Shown here piece after piece: positions 37,165 through 45,367 of a stretch of 64,000 bases of DNA. The position numbers and the translations under genes were made by a program. Source of the stretch: Streptomyces sp. TG1A-60 (GTDB taxonomy: Bacteria; Actinomycetota; Actinomycetes; Streptomycetales; Streptomycetaceae); the NCBI RefSeq assembly GCF_037201975.1, contig NZ_CP147520.1, positions 558,001-622,000 on the forward strand, in the 5' to 3' direction. The notes under the pieces are model-generated. The model ran no database searches, was not told where the DNA came from, and saw nothing but the letters and a program-made list of their open reading frames with translations. Positions within the stretch are counted from its first letter, which is position 1, and the number at the start of each line of letters is the position of its first letter.

Positions 37165-38625
37165 ATGTCTGACAAGATCGTCGTCGCCGGGGTCTCCGTC
37201 GACACCCGGCACTGGATCGGTGGCCGGCGGGTCGCCTCCGCCGAGACCTTCACTGATGCCTCCCCCGTAGATGGTCGGGTTCTCGGCGAGATCTCTCGCG
37301 GTGGAGCCGCCGAGGCCGAGGCCGCCGTCGGCGCTGCCCGTGACGCCTTTCCCGCCTGGGCCGCCACGTCCCGCGCTGAACGGTCCCGCATCCTGCACGC
37401 CATCGCCGACGGGGTCGAGAGGCGGCTCGAAGAGTTGGCCATCGTCGAGACGAACGACAACGGGGCTCTGCTGCGTTCGCACCGGCGAGGGGTCATGCCC
37501 CGGGCGGCGCACAATTTCCGGTTCTTCGCGGACTGGCTGCTGACACTGGAGCACGAGGACTTCGAGACACGCGGGCACACCAACCACGTGAGCTGGGACC
37601 CGGCGGGGCCGTCCGTGCTGATCACGCCGTGGAACGCGCCGCTGATGATGGCCACCTGGAAGGTCGCCCCCGCCCTCGCCGCCGGCAACACGGTGGTCCT
37701 CAAGCCCGCCGAGTGGACCCCGCTGACCGCGTCGCTGCTGGCGGACATCGCCGCCGAGGCGGGGCTGCCCGCCGGGGTGCTGAACGTCGTGCAGGGGTAC
37801 GGCTCGGAGATCGGTGACGCGCTCACCTCGCATCCGGACGTTCGCCGGATCAGCTTCACGGGATCGGTGCCGACGGCCAAGCGGATCGCCGCGTCGGCGG
37901 CACCCAACCTCACCCCGCTCAGCCTCGAACTCGGCGGCAAGTCACCGCTGTTGGTGTTCGCCGACGCCGACCTGGACCTCGCGGTTGACCTCGCGGTGGA
38001 GCAGTACGACAACGCCGGGCAGGTGTGTCTGGCCGCCACCCGCTTCCTCGTCGAGCAGACGGTCGTCGAGGAGTTCACACGACGGTTCGTCAAGAAGGCC
38101 GGCGCCTTGAAGCAGGGTGATCCGCGCGACGAGGCGACCGATGTCGGGCCCAACATCCACCCGCGGCAGGTGGAGAAGATCGACGGGTTCGTGCGGCGGG
38201 CGGTCGCGGCCGGGGCCCGTGCGGTCGTCGGCGGGCACCGCAAGGACGGGCAGTACTACGCGCCCACCCTGCTCACCGATGTCGTCCAGGACTCGGAGAT
38301 CGTGCAGGAGGAGGTCTTCGGGCCCGTCCTGACCCTCCAGACCTTCGCCGACGAGGACGAGGCGGTCCGGCTCGCCAACGACACCCGCTTCGGACTCGCC
38401 GCCACACTCGCCACCGGCGATCCCGAGCGCGCCGCGAGGGTCACCGAGCGGCTCGTCGCGGGCACGGTCTGGGTCAACTGCTTCTTCGTACGCGATCTGC
38501 GGGCGCCCTTCGGCGGCTCCCGTCACTCCGGGGTCGGCCGGGAGGGCGGCACCTGGAGCTTCGACTTCTACTGCGACGTCAAGAACACCGTGACCGCACC
38601 GAACGGATGGATCACCCATGGGTGA
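37165..38625 (+). CDS. Aldehyde dehydrogenase, ring-cleavage semialdehyde type
   Basis: A 486-residue ALDH. TPWNAPLMMATWKVAPAL, cofactor segment FTGSVPTAKRIA, general base Glu255 in LELGGKSP and nucleophile Cys288 in NAGQVCLA. Next to an extradiol dioxygenase and an FAH enzyme, it fits 5-carboxymethyl-2-hydroxymuconate or 2-hydroxymuconate semialdehyde dehydrogenase (HpaE/HpcC type). Its end overlaps the dioxygenase gene by 8 bp. Specificity is inferred from neighbours, not from sequence. Confidence 0.85.
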   Translation: MSDKIVVAGVSVDTRHWIGGRRVASAETFTDASPVDGRVLGEISRGGAAEAEAAVGAARDAFPAWAATSRAERSRILHAIADGVERRLEELAIVETNDNGALLRSHRRGVMPRAAHNFRFFADWLLTLEHEDFETRGHTNHVSWDPAGPSVLITPWNAPLMMATWKVAPALAAGNTVVLKPAEWTPLTASLLADIAAEAGLPAGVLNVVQGYGSEIGDALTSHPDVRRISFTGSVPTAKRIAASAAPNLTPLSLELGGKSPLLVFADADLDLAVDLAVEQYDNAGQVCLAATRFLVEQTVVEEFTRRFVKKAGALKQGDPRDEATDVGPNIHPRQVEKIDGFVRRAVAAGARAVVGGHRKDGQYYAPTLLTDVVQDSEIVQEEVFGPVLTLQTFADEDEAVRLANDTRFGLAATLATGDPERAARVTERLVAGTVWVNCFFVRDLRAPFGGSRHSGVGREGGTWSFDFYCDVKNTVTAPNGWITHG

Positions 38626-39571
38626 GATCGTCGGGGCGGGGCTCCTCGCCCACGTCCCCACCATCGTCCTGCCGGAGGCCGACCGGCTGGAGCTCAACGA
38701 GGGCAAGGAGATCACCCTCGTCACCGGCCTCCGGCAGCTCCGCGCGGACGTCTTCGAGGGCGACGGCGCCGACGCGTACGACACCGTGGTCGTCCTGGAC
38801 TCGCACTGGGCGACGACGGTCGAGTTCGTCGTCACCGGGCAGACGCGCCGTGCCGGACTCTTCACCTCCGAGGAACTGCCGCGCGGGATGTGCCGGATGC
38901 CGTACGACTTTCCCGGTGACCCCGAACTCGCCCTGAACATCGAGAAGTTCGCGGACAAGCACGGCACCTGGATCACCGCGATCGACGACGAGTACCTGCC
39001 GATCTACTACGCCACCATCAACCTGTGGAAGTTCCTCGGCGAGGGCCTGCCCGACAAGCGGTGGGTGACCATCGGGGTCTGCCAGACCGGGGACATGGAG
39101 GACCATCTGCGGCTGGGGCGGGCGCTCGCCGACGGCATCGCCGCCACACCGGGGCGAAAGGTGCTGCTGATCGCCTCGGGTGCGCTGTCGCACACCTTCT
39201 GGCCGCTGCGCGAGCTGCGCGACCACGAGGCCAGCGACCCGGTGCACATCTTCACTCCCGAGGCCCGTGCGGCCGACCACGAGCGGATCGCCTGGTTCAA
39301 GGAGGGCCGCCACGACAAGGTCCTCGACACGATGGACGAGTTCTGGAAGTACAAGCCGGAGGCGAAGTTCTTCCACTATCTGATGCTGGCGGGCGCGCTG
39401 GGCGAGCGGTCCTGTGTCGCCAGGGCCCGGCAGTACGGCGAGTACGAGAACTCCATCGGCACCGGCCAGGTCCATCTCTGGTTCGACCGCCCGGCCGACG
39501 GCTGGACCGGCGACGCCGGCACCGGCACACCCGCGGGCGACGCCCCGCGCACCCCTCGCACAAGCCTCTAG
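38618..39571 (+). CDS. Class III extradiol catechol dioxygenase (HpaD/HpcB-like)
   Basis: A 317-residue LigB-superfamily enzyme for meta cleavage of a catechol. Iron-site elements include the early His in GLLAHVPT, VVLDSHWATT, a GALSHTFW segment and WKYKPEAKFFHYLMLAGALG near the C-terminus. Similar proteins are 3,4-dihydroxyphenylacetate 2,3-dioxygenases. The last 30 residues are low-complexity (Asp/Gly/Thr/Pro). Overlap with the upstream ALDH gene suggests tightly coupled expression. Confidence 0.85.
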   Translation: MGEIVGAGLLAHVPTIVLPEADRLELNEGKEITLVTGLRQLRADVFEGDGADAYDTVVVLDSHWATTVEFVVTGQTRRAGLFTSEELPRGMCRMPYDFPGDPELALNIEKFADKHGTWITAIDDEYLPIYYATINLWKFLGEGLPDKRWVTIGVCQTGDMEDHLRLGRALADGIAATPGRKVLLIASGALSHTFWPLRELRDHEASDPVHIFTPEARAADHERIAWFKEGRHDKVLDTMDEFWKYKPEAKFFHYLMLAGALGERSCVARARQYGEYENSIGTGQVHLWFDRPADGWTGDAGTGTPAGDAPRTPRTSL

Positions 39572-39581
39572 GAGACCCGCC

Positions 39582-40427
39582 ATGCCCGAGTACCGCCGCA
39601 TCCTCCTGGACGGGGCCACCGCCCAGGTCACCGTCGACGGCGACGAACTGGTCGCCGGGGACGGCCGCCGTGTCAAGATCGAGGAGGCGCGGCACCTCCC
39701 GCCGGTCGTGCCGTCGAAGGTCGTCGCCGTCCACCTCAACCACCGCAGCCGCGTCGACGAGTTCCGGATCGACCTCCCCGACGCCCCCACCTACTTCCAC
39801 AAGCCGACCTCCTCCCTCAACTCCCACCGGGGCGCCGTCGTCCGCCCCGAGGGCTGCAAGTGGCTCAACTACGAGGGCGAGGTCGCCATCGTCATCGGGA
39901 AGACCGCCCGCAACATCCCCCCGGCCGAGGCGGGCGAGTACATCGCCGGCTACACGATCGCCAACGACTACGGTCTGCACGACTTCCGCGACACCGACGC
40001 CGGCTCCATGCTCCGGGTGAAGGGCTCCGACACCCTCTGCCCGCTCGGCCCGGGGCTGGTCACCGACTGGGACTTCCACGGCAAGCGGCTGCGGACGTAC
40101 GTCAACGGCGAGGCCGTCCAGGACGGTTCGACGGACGAGATGAAGTGGGACATGCACTACCTCGTCGCCGACATCGCCCGCACCATCACGCTGTACCCGG
40201 GTGACGTCCTGCTGTCCGGCACCCCGGCCAACTCCCGGCCCGTACAGCCCGGTGACGTCGTCGAGGTGGAGGTGGAGGGCCTCGGCCGGCTCACCAACCA
40301 CATCGTCACCGGCCCCACGCCCGTACGGACCGACGTCGGCGCGCAGCCCACGGAGTCCGAGGAGGTGCTGTCCACCGCGCTCGGCGGCGACTGGGAGTTC
40401 CGCGGCATCCGCCCGCCGAAGCGATGA
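39582..40427 (+). CDS. Fumarylacetoacetate hydrolase-family enzyme (HpaG/HpcE-like)
   Basis: A 281-residue FAH-fold protein. AVHLNHRSRVDEF, YFHKPTSSLNSHRGAVV, the metal triad in YEGEVAIVIGKTARN, GYTIANDYGLHDFRDTDAGSM, and VLLSGTPANSRPVQPGDVVEVEVEGLG. In catechol meta pathways this family acts as oxo-hepta/hexenedioate decarboxylase, isomerase or hydrolase after the ALDH step. AGGAG precedes the ATG. It follows the dioxygenase by 10 bp. Confidence 0.88.
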   Translation: MPEYRRILLDGATAQVTVDGDELVAGDGRRVKIEEARHLPPVVPSKVVAVHLNHRSRVDEFRIDLPDAPTYFHKPTSSLNSHRGAVVRPEGCKWLNYEGEVAIVIGKTARNIPPAEAGEYIAGYTIANDYGLHDFRDTDAGSMLRVKGSDTLCPLGPGLVTDWDFHGKRLRTYVNGEAVQDGSTDEMKWDMHYLVADIARTITLYPGDVLLSGTPANSRPVQPGDVVEVEVEGLGRLTNHIVTGPTPVRTDVGAQPTESEEVLSTALGGDWEFRGIRPPKR

Positions 40428-40464
40428 CGTCCCGGTGTGCGGGCGGACAGGTAGGGTCGCCCGC

Positions 40465-41091
40465 ATGACCGACTCCGCCGGCGCCCCGAAGAGCCGCAAG
40501 CCGCGCAAGCGGCTGAGCTACGGCGAGGGGCGCGAGGCGCTGCTGAAGGCCGCCGTGCGGGTGGTCGCGCGGGGCGGCCTGCGCAAGCTCACCTATCGGG
40601 CCGTCGCGGAGGAGGCGGGGGTCACCCACGGTCTGGTCGTGCACCACTTCGGGTCGCGGGACGCGCTGATCGAGGAGGCCCTCGCCCACGCCATCCGCAC
40701 CTCGCTCAACACCAGTGCGCTCGAACCGGGCACCGGCCGGGTGGCGGACTTCTCGACCGGACTGTCCGACATGGTCACGGCGGATCCGGACACCCAGGCG
40801 TTCCAGTACGAGCTGCTGCTGGAGTCCCGCCGCCGTCCGGAGCTGCTGCCGCAGATCCGCGCGCTGTACGACGAGTACTTCGACGCCGCCCGGCGCGAGC
40901 TGGACCGGATGCTCCCGGCCGGCACGGACAAGGCCGTGGCCAGGCTGGTCTTCGCCGCGCTCGACGGCCTGGTGCTGCATCAGCTCGTCCTCGGCGAGCC
41001 CGACGTCACGGACGCGGCCCTGGAGGAGCTGCGCTCCCTGCTACGGCTCCTCGAAGCGAACGGCGAAGACACGCGCGCGAACGGCGACTAA
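40465..41091 (+). CDS. TetR-family regulator, candidate controller of the cluster
   Basis: A 208-residue repressor. The HTH is in GGLRKLTYRAVAEEAGVTHGLVVHHFGSRDALIEEAL, preceded by a basic arm (SRKPRKRLSYGEG). The ligand domain has QYELLLESRRRPELLPQIRALYDEYF. It is the last gene of the plus operon and the only regulator inside the cluster core, so I infer that it binds the three GTTTGAnnnnAAACGA sites and is released by an amine or pathway intermediate. The AraC-like gene at 30929-31795 is the alternative. Confidence 0.85.
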   Translation: MTDSAGAPKSRKPRKRLSYGEGREALLKAAVRVVARGGLRKLTYRAVAEEAGVTHGLVVHHFGSRDALIEEALAHAIRTSLNTSALEPGTGRVADFSTGLSDMVTADPDTQAFQYELLLESRRRPELLPQIRALYDEYFDAARRELDRMLPAGTDKAVARLVFAALDGLVLHQLVLGEPDVTDAALEELRSLLRLLEANGEDTRANGD

Positions 41092-41401
41092 TGCCGCGGC
41101 GGGCGACGTTTGCCCATGAAGGAGCGGCGTCCGGTGCGTGCCCTCGGCGTGCCGGACGGAAGTCCTCGCACCGGGCCGCACTCGGGCTTTCGGCCGGTGC
41201 GGCGAGAGGGCGTGCCGGGCGCCGCGACGGGGCGAACGCCGCCTGCCGCGGCACTAGCGTCCGATCTGCCGCCTGACCTGCGTGTTCCAAGGCCCCTGAC
41301 GTCCTGCGTCCTGAGCTTCTCCCGCGTTGGCGGACGCCGGGCAGAAAACTTCACGCAGCCCCTTGCCAATCGGATAGTTCGGGCTCACGATAAGGCAACT
41401 C

Positions 41402-41417
41402 GTTTGACCCGAAACGA
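41402..41417 (+). promoter_or_regulatory. Operator 3 of the amine/aromatic cluster
   Basis: GTTTGACCCGAAACGA, the same GTTTGAnnnnAAACGA pattern as the sites at 34609 and 34715, lies 50 bp upstream of the permease start. Confidence 0.75.
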
Positions 41418-41462
41418 TTCCCTTCCCTTCCCCCTCCCCCTCCCCTTCCCGTTCCCGTTCCG
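41418..41462 (+). repeat. Pyrimidine tract
   Basis: About 45 nt consist of C and T except for two G, as repeated CCCTT and CCCCT units, between operator 3 and the permease start codon. It would be transcribed as an unstructured C/U-rich 5' leader. Confidence 0.7.
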
Positions 41463-41467
41463 GACAG

Positions 41468-42934
41468 GTGATCCGAGTGGACAGTCAGACGGCGGTCGCC
41501 CCGCACAGCACGGAAGATTCATCCACGGCAGGCAGGCTCAAGCCCGATTCCCTCGGTGTCCTGGGCATCCTCTTCTTCGTCCTCTCCGCCCAGGCACCAC
41601 TGACCGGCATCGCCGGAGCGGTCCCCATCGCCGTCGTCATCGGCAACGGGGCCGGCGCCCCCGCCGCGTATCTCGCGGCCGGCATCGTGGTCCTGCTGTT
41701 CTCCATCGGCTTCGTCGCGATGGGCCGCCACGTCGTGGACGCCGGCGCCTTCTACACGTACATCGGCAAGGGGCTCGGGCGCTCGGCAGGCTCCGGCAGT
41801 GCCGGTGTCGCGCTCTTCGCCTACTGCGCGATCCAGGCCGCGATGTACGGGCTGTACGGCGCGACGGTGAGCGGACTCGTCGAGCACCACGCCGACGTCC
41901 ACATCGCGTGGTGGGTGTGGGCCCTGCTCACCATGGTGGTCGTCCAGGTCCTCGGCGCCACCGGGATCGAGATGGGCGCGAAGGTCCTGACCGTGTTCGT
42001 CCTGGCGGAGTTCAGCATCCTGATCGCCTTCGCCGTCGTGACCTTCGTCAAGGGCGGCGGCCCGGAAGGGCTCGGCCTCGGCGACAGCTTCTCGCCGGAG
42101 GCGGCGCTCCAGGGCGCCCCCGGTGTGGCGCTGATGTTCGCCGTGGCGTCGATGTTCGGCTTCGAGGCGACGGCCATCTACGGCGAGGAGGCCCGGGAGC
42201 CGAGAAAGACGGTCCCGCGCGCCACCTATCTGTCGGTCGCGGTGGTCACGTGCTTCTTCGCGTTCACCTCGTGGATGCTGGTCTCCGCGCACGGCGCGTC
42301 CCGGGCGGCGGCCCAGGCGGGCGAGGCGCTGGAGGGCGGCGATGCCTCGACCTGGGTGTTCGCCCCCATCGCGGCGGAGTTCGGCGCGTGGACCGGCGCT
42401 GTGCTGCCCGTCCTGCTGGCCACCTCCCTGTTCGCCGGCATCCTGGCGTTCCACAACTCCGCCAACCGCTACCTGTTCTCCCTGGGCCGTGAGGGCCTGC
42501 TGCCGCGCGGGCTGACCTCGCTCAACCGACGCCACTCCCCCTGGGCGGCCGGCATCGTCCAGACCGTCATCGCGATGGCCCTGGTCATGCCGTTCGCTTT
42601 CCTGGGCAAGGACCCGGTGCTGACGCTCTTCTCCTGGTTCAGCGGGATCGCCGTACTGGCGATGATGCTGCTCTACTTCCTGACCTCCGTCTCCGTGGTC
42701 GTCTTCTTCCGCCGCTCCCGCGCCGACACCCGGCCCTGGAACACGCTGATCGCACCGGTGCTGGGCGCGCTGGGCATCGCCGGGGCGATCTGGCTCATCC
42801 TGGAGAACTTCACCACGCTCATCGGCGGCGACGAGACCACCGCCGTCTGGCTCCAGCTGACCGTCCCGGCGGTGCTGCTCCTGGGGCTCGTCGTGGCGCG
42901 GCTGACCCGGCGCGAGCGGGCCGCCACGACCTGA
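41468..42934 (+). CDS. APC-superfamily amino acid/amine permease
   Basis: A 488-residue transporter with about twelve membrane segments: LGILFFVLSAQAPLTGIAGAVP, AAYLAAGIVVLLFSIGFVAMGRHVV, then GAFYTYIGKGLG, MFAVASMFGFEATAIYGEEAREPRKTVPRATY and FHNSANRYLFSLGREGLLP. The FEATAIYGEEARxPRKTVPRAT motif is typical of APC carriers for amino acids and polyamines. It probably imports the amine used by the ligase. The GTG at 41468 or the GTG at 41477 could be the start; no strong ribosome site is seen. It has its own operator. Confidence 0.88.
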   Translation: MIRVDSQTAVAPHSTEDSSTAGRLKPDSLGVLGILFFVLSAQAPLTGIAGAVPIAVVIGNGAGAPAAYLAAGIVVLLFSIGFVAMGRHVVDAGAFYTYIGKGLGRSAGSGSAGVALFAYCAIQAAMYGLYGATVSGLVEHHADVHIAWWVWALLTMVVVQVLGATGIEMGAKVLTVFVLAEFSILIAFAVVTFVKGGGPEGLGLGDSFSPEAALQGAPGVALMFAVASMFGFEATAIYGEEAREPRKTVPRATYLSVAVVTCFFAFTSWMLVSAHGASRAAAQAGEALEGGDASTWVFAPIAAEFGAWTGAVLPVLLATSLFAGILAFHNSANRYLFSLGREGLLPRGLTSLNRRHSPWAAGIVQTVIAMALVMPFAFLGKDPVLTLFSWFSGIAVLAMMLLYFLTSVSVVVFFRRSRADTRPWNTLIAPVLGALGIAGAIWLILENFTTLIGGDETTAVWLQLTVPAVLLLGLVVARLTRRERAATT

Positions 42935-43040
42935 CCCCGGCGTCCGGATCCGCCGACGGCGGCACCGCTCACGGCTCACGGCCATCGCTGTTCGCACCAC
43001 GAACCATCGGACCATCGGACCATCGACAGGAGGAGTGCTG

Positions 43041-44531
43041 ATGCCGGCCCTCGACCACGACGACCTGCTGCGTCGCGCCAGGGACCTGGCCCCGCCCGCC
43101 CAGCACCACATCGACGGGGCGGACGAGCCGGGCGGAGGTGCCGCGTTCGCGGTCGTCTCCCCACGCGACGGTCGGGTCCTCGTCGAGGTCGCCGACGCGC
43201 GGGCCGCCGAGGTCGATCTGGCCGTGGCCGCCGCCCGCCGGGCCTTCGACTCCGGCCCCTGGCCACGTCTCGCGCCCGCCGACCGGGGCCGGATCCTGCT
43301 GCGCGTCGCCGAACTGCTCGAAGAGCAGCGGGAGAAGCTCGCCCTCACCATCAGTCTGGAGATGGGCAAGCCGATCACGGACGCGTACGACATCGAACTG
43401 CGCGCCGCGATCAACACCTTCCGCTGGTACGGGCAACTGGCCGACAAACTCACCGACGAGTCGCCCCACACCTCTCCCGACGCCCTCGCCCTGGTCACCC
43501 GGGAACCGGCAGGGGTGGTGGGCGCCGTCGTGCCGTGGAACTTCCCCCTCACACTGGCGAGTTGGAAGGTGGCACCGGCGCTGGCGGCGGGCTGCACGGT
43601 CGTACTGAAGCCGTCGGAGAACTCGCCGCTTTCCGCCCTGCTGCTCGGCCGGATCGCCACCGAGGCCGGACTGCCGCCGGGCGTGCTCAACGTCGTGACC
43701 GGTGACGGGCCGGTGGCCGGGCGGGCGATCGGCCTGCACCCCGATGTGGACGTCCTGGCGTTCACCGGGTCCACGGCGGTCGGCCGTCACTTCCTGCGCT
43801 ACGCCGCCGACTCCAACCTCAAGCGTGTCTGGTTGGAGTTGGGCGGCAAGTCACCGAACATCATCCTCCCAGACGCCCCCGACCTGGAGAGGGCCGCCGC
43901 CACCGCCGCCTGGGGCATCTTCTTCAACCAGGGCGAGATGTGCACCGCCCCCTCCCGGCTGCTGGTGCACTCCTCCGTCGCCGAACGCGTCACCGAGGCG
44001 ATCGTGGCCCGCGCCCGGGAACTGCGGGTCGGTGACCCACTGGACCCGGCGACCGAGATGGGCGCGCTGGTGGGCGAGAGCCATCTGGAGCGCGTCCTCG
44101 GCCACATCGGCACGGGGGTCGAGGAGGGCGCGCGGCTGCGGGTCGGCGGCGGGCGCGCACTGGCCGGCACGGGCGGCAGCTATCTGCGGCCGACCGTCTT
44201 CGACGAGGTTGACCCGGGCATGCGGCTGGCCCGCGAGGAGATCTTCGGCCCCGTGCTGTCCGTCCTCACCTTCGACGACCTCGACGACGCGGTACGGCTG
44301 GCCAACGACACCGAGTACGGCCTCGCCGCGGGGCTGTGGACCTCCGACCTGTCCACCGCCCACAAGGTCTCCCGCGCGCTCAGGGCCGGGACGGTCTGGG
44401 TCAACTGCTACGAGGAGGGCGACCTGACCGTCCCCTTCGGCGGCATGAAGCAGTCGGGCAACGGCCGCGACAAGTCCGCCCACGCCCTCGAGAAGTACAC
44501 GGAACTCAAGACCACGTGGATCCAGCTGTGA
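43041..44531 (+). CDS. Aldehyde dehydrogenase (PuuC-like)
   Basis: A 496-residue ALDH: VPWNFPLTLASWKVAPALAAG, FTGSTAVGRHFL, base Glu266 in LELGGKSPN and nucleophile Cys301 in NQGEMCTA. Similar to gamma-glutamyl-gamma-aminobutyraldehyde dehydrogenase and related amine-pathway ALDHs. AGGAGG precedes the ATG. The following gamma-glutamyl hydrolase gene overlaps by 4 bp, the order expected for oxidising a glutamylated aldehyde and then freeing glutamate. A CCATCGGA direct repeat lies just upstream (43003-43027). Confidence 0.88.
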   Translation: MPALDHDDLLRRARDLAPPAQHHIDGADEPGGGAAFAVVSPRDGRVLVEVADARAAEVDLAVAAARRAFDSGPWPRLAPADRGRILLRVAELLEEQREKLALTISLEMGKPITDAYDIELRAAINTFRWYGQLADKLTDESPHTSPDALALVTREPAGVVGAVVPWNFPLTLASWKVAPALAAGCTVVLKPSENSPLSALLLGRIATEAGLPPGVLNVVTGDGPVAGRAIGLHPDVDVLAFTGSTAVGRHFLRYAADSNLKRVWLELGGKSPNIILPDAPDLERAAATAAWGIFFNQGEMCTAPSRLLVHSSVAERVTEAIVARARELRVGDPLDPATEMGALVGESHLERVLGHIGTGVEEGARLRVGGGRALAGTGGSYLRPTVFDEVDPGMRLAREEIFGPVLSVLTFDDLDDAVRLANDTEYGLAAGLWTSDLSTAHKVSRALRAGTVWVNCYEEGDLTVPFGGMKQSGNGRDKSAHALEKYTELKTTWIQL

Positions 44532-45313
44532 CGACGCCCCCGCGACCGCTCATCGCCGTCCCGGCCCGCTTCGCCTCCACGACCTCCGCGCTGCGGTACG
44601 CGGCCGAGGTCAACGCCCGTGCCCTGATCGAGGCGGTCTGGCGGGCGGGCGGCGAACCGGCGAGCATCCACCCGGCCGACACCGAGGTGGCCGCACGCCT
44701 CGCCCGCTTCGACGGCGTCCTGCTTCCCGGCGGCGGAGACCTAGCCCCGCACCGCTACGGCGCCACCGACACGCACGACAGCGTCTACGACGTGGACGAG
44801 GCGCAGGACGCCTTCGACCTCGAAGCCGCCCGTACGGCACTGGACCTGGCTCTTCCCCTGCTGGCGATCTGCCGCGGCCTCCAGGTCGTCAACGTCGCCC
44901 TCGGCGGCACCCTGGAGCAGGACATGGGCGGCCCGGAGCGTGAACACCGGCACGTCGTGCACCCGGTGGCCGTCCGGCGCGGCACCCTCCTGGAGCGGGC
45001 CACCGGCGCGCAGAAGGTCGAGGCGTCCTGCTACCACCACCAGCGGGTCGGCGGCATCGCGCCGGGCCTCGCGGTCACCGCCCGCGCCGCCGACGGCACC
45101 GTCGAAGGACTCGAACTGCCGGGCACGGCCGGGTGGTTCACCGCCGTCCAGTGGCACCCCGAGGACACCGCCCACGAGGACCCGGCGCAACAGGGCCTCT
45201 TCGACACCCTCGTACGAGCCGCCCGGGACCGGTGCCGACCCGGGACGCGGCCGGCGGTCGAGCGCGAGCGTCCGGGTGGGCCGCGGCGGCCCCCTGCTCT
45301 TACGGAGTCGTGA
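44528..45313 (+). CDS. Gamma-glutamyl-amide hydrolase, class I glutamine amidotransferase fold (PuuD-like)
   Basis: A 261-residue peptidase C26 protein. Nucleophile Cys115 in AICRGLQ, LLPGGGDLAPHRYG upstream, CYHHQRV, and the His210/Glu212 pair in QWHPED. The family cleaves gamma-glutamyl amides such as gamma-Glu-GABA to free glutamate. The GTG overlaps the ALDH stop. In aniline catabolism a protein of the same fold hydrolyses gamma-glutamylanilide. The last 30 residues are Arg/Pro-rich and probably disordered. Confidence 0.9.
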   Translation: MTTPPRPLIAVPARFASTTSALRYAAEVNARALIEAVWRAGGEPASIHPADTEVAARLARFDGVLLPGGGDLAPHRYGATDTHDSVYDVDEAQDAFDLEAARTALDLALPLLAICRGLQVVNVALGGTLEQDMGGPEREHRHVVHPVAVRRGTLLERATGAQKVEASCYHHQRVGGIAPGLAVTARAADGTVEGLELPGTAGWFTAVQWHPEDTAHEDPAQQGLFDTLVRAARDRCRPGTRPAVERERPGGPRRPPALTES

Positions 45314-45367
45314 CGTGGTGGGAGAGCCGCTGCGCTGGGAACGGGGGACGGACCTAGGGTTCGGTGC

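Larger units (their letters stand above)
41092..41467 (+). other. Leader region of the permease gene
   Basis: No gene seen. It contains a possible -35 TTGCCA (41363-41368), an operator at 41402-41417 and a 45-nt pyrimidine tract before the start codon. GTCCGGTGCG and its near complement at about 41127-41157 could form a hairpin downstream of the TetR gene. Confidence 0.5.

Noticed and set aside
31905..45313. Reading the P450 cluster as a natural-product biosynthetic cluster
   Set aside because: No polyketide synthase, NRPS, terpene synthase, tailoring set or export/resistance genes; ring-fission and gamma-glutamyl hydrolase genes point to catabolism.
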